NCBI GenBank assembly: GCA_905200905.1
Contig: CAJKMA010000007.1
Span: 1-64,000 of the forward strand
Length of the DNA stretch: 64,000 nucleotides
From: an uncultured Bacillota bacterium
GTDB lineage: Bacteria; Bacillota; Clostridia; Lachnospirales; Lachnospiraceae
Direction of reading: 5' to 3'
Positions 58,039-64,000 of the stretch are shown here, in pieces. The notes beneath the pieces are model-generated. The model did not search any database. It saw only the letters and a program-made list of their open reading frames with translations, and was not told the DNA's origin. Numbering within the stretch: the stretch's first letter is position 1; each line of letters begins with the position of its first letter. A program made the translations under genes and the position numbers.

Positions 58039-58371
58039 ATGGTAGCTATAGAACAATATTTTAAAAAAAGTGAGTTGCTTCCTGCCATTGTCCAGGAAAA
58101 GGATACAGGGGAAGTATTGATGCTTGCTTATATGAATCAAGAGAGTCTGGAAAAAACCCTGGAAACAGGATATACCTGGTTTTTTAGCCGTTCGAGACAG
58201 GAATTATGGAACAAAGGAGCGACTTCCGGACATGTACAAAAAGTAGTTGACATAAAAGGAGACTGTGACCAAGATACATTGTTAATCACAGTGATTCAGA
58301 CAGGAGCTGCCTGTCACACAGGTGCTCATAGCTGTTTTTTCAGAGAATTACGGGAGGAGAGCGAAGTATGA
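58039..58371 (+). CDS. hisI: Phosphoribosyl-AMP cyclohydrolase
   Basis: A 110-residue zinc enzyme: LPAIVQEKDTGEVLMLAYMNQESLEKTLETGYTWFFSRSRQELWNKGATSGH, with the metal-binding DCDQDTLL and CHTGAHSCF. It is separate from hisE rather than fused, but the two overlap by 4 bp. The ribosome site AGGAGG is somewhat far (13 nt). Confidence 0.94.
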   Translation: MVAIEQYFKKSELLPAIVQEKDTGEVLMLAYMNQESLEKTLETGYTWFFSRSRQELWNKGATSGHVQKVVDIKGDCDQDTLLITVIQTGAACHTGAHSCFFRELREESEV

Positions 58372-58694
58372 TGGATGTTATGGAAGGACTTTATCAGGTA
58401 GCCCTAGAAAGAAAGAAAACAAAACAAGAAGGTTCTTATACCTGCTATTTGTTTGAACAGGGACTAGATAAAATTTTGAAAAAATGTGGTGAAGAATGTA
58501 GTGAAGTGATTATTGCAGCCAAAAATGGTGTTTCACAAGACACAGCGAATGAAGTATGTGACTTGCTGTATCATCTTATTGTTATGCTGGTGGAATCCGG
58601 TATTTCCTTAAAAGAGATTGAGGAGATTTTGGAACAAAGAAGAGCAAAGATTGGAAATTTGAAGCAGTTTCATATTAGCGACCACTGTTCATAA
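58368..58694 (+). CDS. hisE: Phosphoribosyl-ATP pyrophosphatase
   Basis: A 108-residue MazG-like NTP hydrolase: EGSYTCYLFEQGLDKILKKCGEECSEVIIAAKNG followed by EVCDLLYHLIVMLVESG, the EExxE and ExxD metal sites of HisE. Last gene of the operon. The start may be the ATG at 58368 or the adjacent ATG at 58371. Confidence 0.94.
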   Translation: MMDVMEGLYQVALERKKTKQEGSYTCYLFEQGLDKILKKCGEECSEVIIAAKNGVSQDTANEVCDLLYHLIVMLVESGISLKEIEEILEQRRAKIGNLKQFHISDHCS

Positions 58695-58783
58695 AATTGT
58701 TAAAAAAATATCCTGTGAAAATTTTGTCTAATGTGGTAAACTACTTTTAATGGAATGCATTTTAGTAGAACAGAAGGTAAATT

Positions 58784-59401
58784 ATGAAAGAAAAAGAAAA
58801 CAGGATGTTTTGGAAAATTTTAGTGTTGATTTTAAAAATAATATTTGCAATTCCGGCTGTACTGCTATTCGCCTTGGTTCGGTGTCTTCAGTTTTTTCTG
58901 AAGTTCTGTGGTACAGTTGTTTCTTTTGTATGTATTTTGTCAGCAGTGGTGGTATCTATGGGAGCAATTGTGGAAATTTTGTTACAGATACGGGGAAATG
59001 GTCCAGGGATACCGGCTATTATTTTAACCATGGCTGCTGCTGGCGGACTGTTTTATGTACCGGCTGTAGGAGTTGCTATGGTTATGGTGGTATTAGAAGC
59101 AATTTGTAGCTGGCTTTGGAAGTTTTACATGGGGAATTCTCAAAACTGGAAGGGCTTTTACAAGCGTCCAGATTATCAGTGGTCTGCTTTCGCGGATGGA
59201 TATAAGGGTCAGGATACAGACGATTCGGAATTTCACATTCATTATTTTAAAGGAATTAAGACCACCGAAGAGTTGAAGAAACGTTATTATGCGCTGCTTC
59301 GGATTTATCATCCGGACAATGCCTTTGGAGAAGATGAAATTACCAGAAGTATTATGGAAGAGTATGACTATTTGAAGAACCGGCTTTCAGAAAAAAATTA
59401 A
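58784..59401 (+). CDS. Small membrane-anchored J-domain protein
   Basis: A 205-residue protein with hydrophobic segments in residues ~9-30, 38-65 and 75-107, and a C-terminal partial J domain: TTEELKKRYYALLRIYHPDNAFGEDEITRSIMEEYDYLKNRL, with the HPD signature in YHPDNA. No G/F-rich or zinc region follows. J proteins recruit DnaK through HPD; this one would do so at the membrane. It lies alone between hisE and pduL. Confidence 0.7.
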   Translation: MKEKENRMFWKILVLILKIIFAIPAVLLFALVRCLQFFLKFCGTVVSFVCILSAVVVSMGAIVEILLQIRGNGPGIPAIILTMAAAGGLFYVPAVGVAMVMVVLEAICSWLWKFYMGNSQNWKGFYKRPDYQWSAFADGYKGQDTDDSEFHIHYFKGIKTTEELKKRYYALLRIYHPDNAFGEDEITRSIMEEYDYLKNRLSEKN

Positions 59402-59403
59402 CA

Positions 59404-59431
59404 TTGACAAGCCTTGGGAAAAAGTTATAAT
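59404..59431 (+). promoter_or_regulatory. Sigma-A promoter of pduL
   Basis: TTGACA (59404-59409), 16-bp spacer, TATAAT (59426-59431), about 40 bp before pduL. Confidence 0.75.
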
Positions 59432-59472
59432 TAGAAGTAGTGAAAATTATCTCAAAAGTGGAGGAACTTAAA

Positions 59473-60045
59473 ATGAAAGTATTAGTTGAAACATCTGCAA
59501 GACATCTGCATTTATCTCAGGAGCATCTGGAAATCCTTTTTGGCGCTGGTCATGAATTAACAGTGAAAAAAATGTTAAGCCAGCCAGGTCAGTTCGCTTG
59601 TGAAGAAAAAGTAGAAGTAGTTGGACCAAAAAGCAGTCTGAAAATGTCTGTTTTAGGACCAGTTAGAAAAGATACTCAGGTTGAGATTTCTCTTACAGAT
59701 GCCAGAAGCATTGGTGTAACTGCTCCTATTCGTGAGTCTGGAGATATCGCAGGTTCTGGTGCATGTAAGTTAGTAGGACCAGCTGGTGAAGTAGAACTGA
59801 CAGAAGGCGTAATTGCTGCAAAACGTCACGTACATATAACTCCAGAAGATGCTGAAAAAGCAGGCGTTGCAGACAAACAGATTGTAGAGCTTGCTATTGA
59901 ATCTCCAAACGGAAGAAGTCTTACTTTTGGCGATGTGGTAGTTCGTGTAAGTGCTTCTTACGCAACAGCAGCACACATTGATACAGACGAAGCAAACGCT
60001 CTGGCTCCTGCAAGAGAATGCTACGGTGAAATGATTGTAAAATAA
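59473..60045 (+). CDS. pduL: Phosphate acyltransferase PduL-like
   Basis: From the ATG at 59473 (GGAGGA upstream) this gives 190 residues. Two tandem PduL repeats each show a metal-binding RHxH signature: TSARHLHLSQEHLEILFG and AAKRHVHITPEDAEKAGV, joined by VLGPVRKDTQVEISLTDAR. It should interconvert acyl-CoA and acyl phosphate (acetyl or propanoyl). It has no N-terminal microcompartment-targeting helix and no shell genes nearby, so it is likely a free cytosolic enzyme that may replace Pta. Codon use looks more biased than its neighbours, suggesting high expression. Confidence 0.9.
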   Translation: MKVLVETSARHLHLSQEHLEILFGAGHELTVKKMLSQPGQFACEEKVEVVGPKSSLKMSVLGPVRKDTQVEISLTDARSIGVTAPIRESGDIAGSGACKLVGPAGEVELTEGVIAAKRHVHITPEDAEKAGVADKQIVELAIESPNGRSLTFGDVVVRVSASYATAAHIDTDEANALAPARECYGEMIVK

Positions 60046-60065
60046 TAGGAAGAGAAATCCTGTAT

Positions 60066-60100
60066 GGGGCTATCGTACTTTGGTGCGATAGCTCTTTTGT
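60066..60100 (+). terminator. Intrinsic terminator after pduL
   Basis: GGGCTATCG pairs with CGATAGCTC around a short TAC-loop-GTG, followed by TTTTGTTTT. Confidence 0.75.
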
Positions 60101-60121
60101 TTTGAGTGTCAAAAAATCTCA

Positions 60122-60150
60122 TTGTTTTTCCTTGGAAAATCAGCTATAAT
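60122..60150 (+). promoter_or_regulatory. Sigma-A promoter of the MarR-family gene
   Basis: TTGTTT (60122-60127), 17-bp spacer, TATAAT (60145-60150), 32 bp before the GTG start. Confidence 0.6.
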
Positions 60151-60182
60151 AAGGGCATTAAAGTGGAAAAAGGGGTGATGAA

Positions 60183-60626
60183 GTGAATCATTTTGAAGTC
60201 TTTCATGATGTTTTGGTGAAATTATTCCAGGAAATTATGGATATAGAAGAAAAGGCGTTGATTACGTCAGAGTTTCAGGATATTTCGGTGAATGATATGC
60301 ATATTATGGAGGCTATTGGGGATGAAGGCTCAAAAAATATGTCATCAGTAGCCAAATTGTTGTCGGTAACAGTTGGAACCTTAACCATTGCCATGAATAA
60401 TCTGGTTAAAAAAGGTTATGTCCACAGAATCAGAAGTGAGGAAGACAGGAGAGTGGTTCTGATTTCCCTTACAGAGAAAGGGAAGGCGGCAAACAGACAT
60501 CACAGAAAATTTCACGAAGGTATGATTCAAGCGCTGGTTAAGGATTTAAATGAACAAGAACAAGAAATTTTAGTGAAATCCCTATTGAATTTGAGAGAGT
60601 TTTTTTATTCGTATCAGAAGAAATAA
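60183..60626 (+). CDS. MarR-family regulator, FabT-like
   Basis: A 147-residue winged-helix regulator starting at GTG 60183 (AAAGGGG upstream; the ATG at 60178 runs straight into a stop). ISVNDMHIMEAIGDEGSKNMSSVAKLLSVTVGTLTIAMNNLVKKGYVHRIRSEEDRRVVLISLTEKG has the MarR wing signature EEDRRVV. The sequence is close to FabT, which controls fatty-acid synthesis in many Firmicutes, but no fab genes lie next to it here, so the target is uncertain. Confidence 0.82.
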   Translation: MNHFEVFHDVLVKLFQEIMDIEEKALITSEFQDISVNDMHIMEAIGDEGSKNMSSVAKLLSVTVGTLTIAMNNLVKKGYVHRIRSEEDRRVVLISLTEKGKAANRHHRKFHEGMIQALVKDLNEQEQEILVKSLLNLREFFYSYQKK

Positions 60627-60653
60627 GAGTTGTTATAGTAAATTGGCATTTAG

Positions 60654-60706
60654 GAATATTTATACAGTTCTGGCGAGTTTTCCAGAACCGTATAAATATT
60701 TTTCGT
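60654..60706. terminator. Long bidirectional terminator hairpin
   Basis: AATATTTATACAGTTCTGG pairs with CCAGAACCGTATAAATATT with one bulge, loop CGAGTTTT, and T-runs on both sides. It separates the convergent MarR-like and DUF885 genes. Confidence 0.85.
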
Positions 60707-60707
60707 T

Positions 60708-62477
60708 TTAATATTGCGAAAGTAGGTATTTTTTTACCACCGGGAATGGTGCGGGACCGATTTCTAAGATTTTTTGATGAAAATCTTTTAGTTGGAAATC
60801 GGTTCCTTTTTTGTTTTCTATTGTGGTGCGAAGATCTGTGAAGTTTAAGAAGCCCAGGTAATATTTTAAGTAATTGGTAGGGTTTTCTACAATATACTGG
60901 AAAATCTCTTGGCATACTTCTTGGGAAACAATACCAAAGGAGGAGAGCGTATTGGTAACCTCCTGGACAGTCCAACCCTGATAATGGATGCCAATATCCA
61001 GAATAGAGTAAAGGCACAGGCTGACAGAACGATTTCGGTTTAAAAGCTCCATAACCTGAGGAGGAATATTTAGAAATTTGGCCCCATATCCATAAGCCAT
61101 GGACTCTACATAAGTAGCCCAGCCTTCTACATAGCCGCTGCAGCCTAGAAATTCTCGGATAAGGGAAGGCTGCTGTCTGCCGAAATACAAGGTCTGGTAT
61201 AAGTGACCTGGAAATCCTTCATGGGCAAGTGTGGTGAAAAGTTCCGCCTCAGATACCTGGCTGGAGGCATTGATGTAGATTGCGTTTGGCGACAGAGTAT
61301 CTAGAGGCGGAGTGAGGTAAAAGGCAGGACTTGAGAAATCTTCCATAGGCTTTGGTACAGATTTTATCTCATAATCAGGAGCATTTAGAACAGGAAAATC
61401 CTGAGTTATGGTTTTATTTAGATAAGAAAGCATCTCCTGAGGAGAATAAGTAGCCTTCTGGTTCAGACCGGCAGCCTTGGAGAACAGGTCTGGATCTTTT
61501 TTTGTCAGGTCTTGAATAACCAGAGTATCTATTTTTAATTGTTCTGTAAGCCGTTGCTGGATTTCAGGAATAGAACGAAAATCCCCCACGTTATTTTTTA
61601 TAAGATATTCATAATATTTGGCACCATTTGGAAGATAACAAAGGCCGCTGGAATTTTTGCCTGTTCCACAAAGGTCCTCCAAACCTTTTGCCAGAGCTTC
61701 ATAGGCAGGAAATACACATTTCCTTAGAAGCTTTTCATGCATAGTTTGATAAGAAGCAGCCTGTTTTGGCGTAATTATTTTTTGCTGTTTTAAATCTGCA
61801 AGCTGCTTTTCAAACATGGTATCCAGAAAATTTTCTTTTTGTTGGGAAGAAAAGGTAGTGCATTGCCTGATAATACCTTGTGCACAGGCATCACTCATAA
61901 AAAGTCCCTGGCTGGCTTTTTCTTTTTCAAATTTCAGAATGCTGTTGAAATATTCTGGAATACAGGCTAGGAGGGAAAAATAATCCTGTATGTCCTGGGG
62001 AACGCGAAAGGTATATTCAGCCAGAAGAGCAGGGAGTTGTGCCTGAATACCAAGGTTTGGTCCAAGAGGCTCCTGGAGAAGATAGAAATCAGCAGCAGAG
62101 AGCTGCAAAGAAAAATCCAGTCGCAGCATGTCATAAATCATACGGTTTTCTAGGGACAAGTCCTCATATGAAAATTCGTCTAATTTTTTTTGTAGAGCTT
62201 CTATTTGCTGGCTGTTTTGCTGCAGTACTTCAGGGTCCATGGTTCCAAGGCTAATGGTGTAGTCTTTTATTCCATAATTTTGCGGATATGCCAGAGTATA
62301 ATGGAGATTCAAGGTGTTGGAGGAAAGTTCCTCCATGGCAATCTGATCTGTAAAACATTGAAAACGGGCATCCTGGGAAAAAGGATATTTGAGATAAAAA
62401 AGAGAAATCCCAAGACCTAGAAAGAAAATCAGACCCAGGATAATAAGAGGACGCTTTTTAGATAAAAAAGTTTGCAA
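60708..62477 (-). CDS. DUF885-family membrane-anchored protein, putative metallocarboxypeptidase
   Basis: A 589-residue protein with an N-terminal TM helix (LIILGLIFFLGLGISLFYL, residues ~11-29) and an extracellular body. The key motif is LAHEGFPGHLYQTLY (about residues 415-430), the HExxPGH-type zinc site that typifies DUF885, with FLGCSGYVEGWATYVESMAYGYG beyond it supplying further acidic ligands. The family is annotated as carboxypeptidase-like, but few members are characterised. It is monocistronic and convergent with the MarR-like gene. Confidence 0.85.
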   Translation of the reverse strand: MQTFLSKKRPLIILGLIFFLGLGISLFYLKYPFSQDARFQCFTDQIAMEELSSNTLNLHYTLAYPQNYGIKDYTISLGTMDPEVLQQNSQQIEALQKKLDEFSYEDLSLENRMIYDMLRLDFSLQLSAADFYLLQEPLGPNLGIQAQLPALLAEYTFRVPQDIQDYFSLLACIPEYFNSILKFEKEKASQGLFMSDACAQGIIRQCTTFSSQQKENFLDTMFEKQLADLKQQKIITPKQAASYQTMHEKLLRKCVFPAYEALAKGLEDLCGTGKNSSGLCYLPNGAKYYEYLIKNNVGDFRSIPEIQQRLTEQLKIDTLVIQDLTKKDPDLFSKAAGLNQKATYSPQEMLSYLNKTITQDFPVLNAPDYEIKSVPKPMEDFSSPAFYLTPPLDTLSPNAIYINASSQVSEAELFTTLAHEGFPGHLYQTLYFGRQQPSLIREFLGCSGYVEGWATYVESMAYGYGAKFLNIPPQVMELLNRNRSVSLCLYSILDIGIHYQGWTVQEVTNTLSSFGIVSQEVCQEIFQYIVENPTNYLKYYLGFLNFTDLRTTIENKKGTDFQLKDFHQKILEIGPAPFPVVKKYLLSQY

Positions 62478-62637
62478 GGGAAACTCCTTGGAAATTTGGA
62501 AGCTTTTTACAGTTTATGAAAAAAATGCAGAGGTATGCTTATTTTTCTTGGAAAACACTGGTTCTTTGTGTTAAGATTTCTCTATATAGGGAAAACTTAT
62601 AAAAAAGCTTGCAAGAATCCAGGAAGGGGATGTTTGT

Positions 62638-63882
62638 TTGAAAAAGAAATGGATGCTAGTGTTTCTTACAGCAGCGTTTATAGGCTGTGCTGGCTGTCAA
62701 GGGCAGGAGGAGGAACCTGTACCGCTTCCAAAAGAAGAGACAGATACCAAAGAGGAAGAAATAGAAGAGTATTCTGTGAAGATTTCCAAGAATTTATATG
62801 ATTTTCAATTTGCTATAGATGGAGATGTGAAAAGCCTTCCATCCAGAATCCAGGAATGGGTAGAACAAGGATGGGAATATCCAACAGAAAAACAAAATGC
62901 CACTTTGGAGACAGATTCTTATATAGAAGGGGAAACCTTGAAACAAGGGAAAAAGCAGATTACGGTGGATTTGATAAATCTGGAAGGGCAGGAAACCAAA
63001 GTGATGGATTGCTATGTAGGTGGGATTACTTTAAGCTATGAGAAAGATGGCAGTATTTATCAGCTTCCAGGTGGAATTACTCTTGGAAAATCTCCTTTGA
63101 CCCAGGTAACAGAGGTCTATGGAATGCCAACAGATGAGTATAGCGAAAAGGAAGAACTGTATGTGACCTATGAATTTGGCACTTATAAGAAGGCTGAATT
63201 GGTCTTTGATACAGAGGAGGAAATTTTGCGTAAAGTTGTGTTGAAAAATTACAGGGCGCCGGTTTCAGAGGAAGAGGAAATTAGCAAGGAGACGCCAGAA
63301 GAGGTTACGGCTTATGAAGCGCCACAGAAACTTACAGAAAATCCAGCAGATTATATTGTTTCTTACGGAAGAGAAATGTATGAAATTCCGGCTCCTGTAT
63401 CAGAATTTGTGAAAAATGGATGGCACATACAGGAGGAAGGGTCTGATGCCTATGTGAAGGCAGGACGTCATGGATATGTAACTCTGGAACAGGACGGCGC
63501 TGTGCTGTATGCAGTGGTAAGAAACTATAGTGATAAAACCGTTCCAGCAGAGTATGCTTTTGTGACCAGGGTTTCAGGAGATTTTGATGTGGTGAAGGTT
63601 CCTATCACAATAGGAAAAGGAATCACTTTGGGAATGTCAGAAGAAAATATGCAATTATTGCTGGATGATATTCCCTGTGAAACCAAGGATGAAGAACAGG
63701 GAATTTCCTATTATATATATACGGATTCGACCAAGAAGAATTTTATCCGCATTTTCACAGATAAAGACTTGGGACTCATTCGAGAAATCGAACTGTCCAA
63801 TAGCCCAGAGCAGCTCACCACATATACACAGCAAGAATCCGAAAATATACCAGAATCCCTCCCATTGGGAGAAGGAATATAA
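62638..63882 (+). CDS. Lipoprotein with internally duplicated domain, unknown function
   Basis: A 414-residue lipoprotein that starts at a TTG (GGAAGGGG upstream) so that the basic KKKW precedes the hydrophobic stretch; lipobox is FIGCAGC, with Cys near residue 20. Mature protein is very acidic. Two related domains are visible, roughly residues 45-205 and 235-395: each opens with a Y-x-V segment, then SxxxEWVxxGW (IQEWVEQGWEYP; VSEFVKNGWHIQ) and later a GITLG motif (PGGITLGKSPLTQV; GKGITLGMSEENMQ). I do not recognise a family with a known role. Confidence 0.75.
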   Translation: MKKKWMLVFLTAAFIGCAGCQGQEEEPVPLPKEETDTKEEEIEEYSVKISKNLYDFQFAIDGDVKSLPSRIQEWVEQGWEYPTEKQNATLETDSYIEGETLKQGKKQITVDLINLEGQETKVMDCYVGGITLSYEKDGSIYQLPGGITLGKSPLTQVTEVYGMPTDEYSEKEELYVTYEFGTYKKAELVFDTEEEILRKVVLKNYRAPVSEEEEISKETPEEVTAYEAPQKLTENPADYIVSYGREMYEIPAPVSEFVKNGWHIQEEGSDAYVKAGRHGYVTLEQDGAVLYAVVRNYSDKTVPAEYAFVTRVSGDFDVVKVPITIGKGITLGMSEENMQLLLDDIPCETKDEEQGISYYIYTDSTKKNFIRIFTDKDLGLIREIELSNSPEQLTTYTQQESENIPESLPLGEGI

Positions 63883-63898
63883 GGAAAAATAAAATGAA

Positions 63899-63934
63899 CA
63901 AAAACTGTCGTATGAGAATACGGCAGTTTTTTTA
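63899..63934 (+). terminator. Intrinsic terminator after the lipoprotein gene
   Basis: AAAACTGTCGTAT pairs with ATACGGCAGTTTT (G-T allowed) around GAGA-type loop, followed by TTTTTT. Confidence 0.8.
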
Positions 63935-63983
63935 GGTTACATAAAAAGTTCTTAAAAGATAAGACGCAAAATTTCGTAAATTA

Positions 63984-63989
63984 TTGACA
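63984..63989 (+). promoter_or_regulatory. Possible -35 element of a gene beyond the window
   Basis: TTGACA occurs 11 bp before the window end, after the terminator. The -10 would lie outside, so this is only suggestive. Confidence 0.25.
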
Positions 63990-64000
63990 GGAAAACGAAC

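Noticed and set aside
58750..59109. Plus-strand open frame overlapping the J-domain gene
   Set aside because: Cys/Gly/Tyr-rich out-of-frame translation; the other frame has TM helices and an HPD motif.
1..64000. Mobile elements or CRISPR
   Set aside because: I saw no transposase, integrase, phage gene, regularly spaced repeats or tRNA-end duplication.

Overview
The window reads as chromosome from a low-GC Gram-positive gut anaerobe of the order Clostridia, most likely a Lachnospiraceae member close to Blautia; genus placement is inference. The reasons are the gene content (YesMN-type regulators, glgC/glgD pair, spoVG and spmB, FtsX/Bce transporters, short hisG with hisZ, PduL without a microcompartment), AG-rich ribosome sites, and many sigma-A promoters and intrinsic terminators. 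I see no phage, insertion sequence, integron or CRISPR array; this is core-like chromosome with a few unusual protein architectures.

Region 1 (1-9.8 kb) is a sugar locus, probably galactose/methyl-galactoside: the 3' end of an mglB-like binding protein, mglA, mglC, then a YesN/YesM two-component pair followed by a membrane-anchored binding protein and an MglB-like lipoprotein. Three things stand out. MglB carries a second, truncated binding-protein N-lobe at its C-terminus. MglC carries a ~215-residue coiled-coil N-terminal extension. The two extra binding proteins sit directly behind the sensor kinase and may act as its ligand-sensing arm.

Region 2 (9.8-25.8 kb): a membrane metallophosphoesterase, a cytoplasmic GH3 beta-glucosidase, a frameshifted small protein, a methyltransferase overlapping a large unknown membrane-anchored protein, an M29 aminopeptidase, asnS, a YhaO/YhaN-like repair pair, and molybdenum cofactor genes (moaC, a MOSC-MogA fusion, moaA).

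Region 3 (25.9-31 kb, minus strand) joins replication and nucleotide metabolism: dnaD-like, dnaI-like and prs genes, behind murC. The 310-bp gap upstream of dnaD holds two clusters of DnaA boxes, including three perfect copies.

Region 4 (31-36 kb): glgC-glgD, spoVG, an RsmF-type rRNA methyltransferase and tRNA-Pro(CGG) with a full consensus promoter.

Region 5 (35.7-48.5 kb) is rich in transport and envelope genes: a TetR regulator with a palindromic operator ahead of a MacB-like ATPase and a giant FtsX permease with a long coiled coil; a complete BceAB-RS-like peptide-sensing module; a histidine phosphatase; an unknown protein with an HEIGH motif; and a sigma factor with a probable membrane-anchored regulator.

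Region 6 (48.5-64 kb): recQ with a short coupled leader ORF, a MATE exporter, spmB, a histidine operon hisZGCBHAFIE that lacks hisD, a membrane J-domain protein, pduL, a MarR/FabT-like regulator, a DUF885 protein and a lipoprotein.
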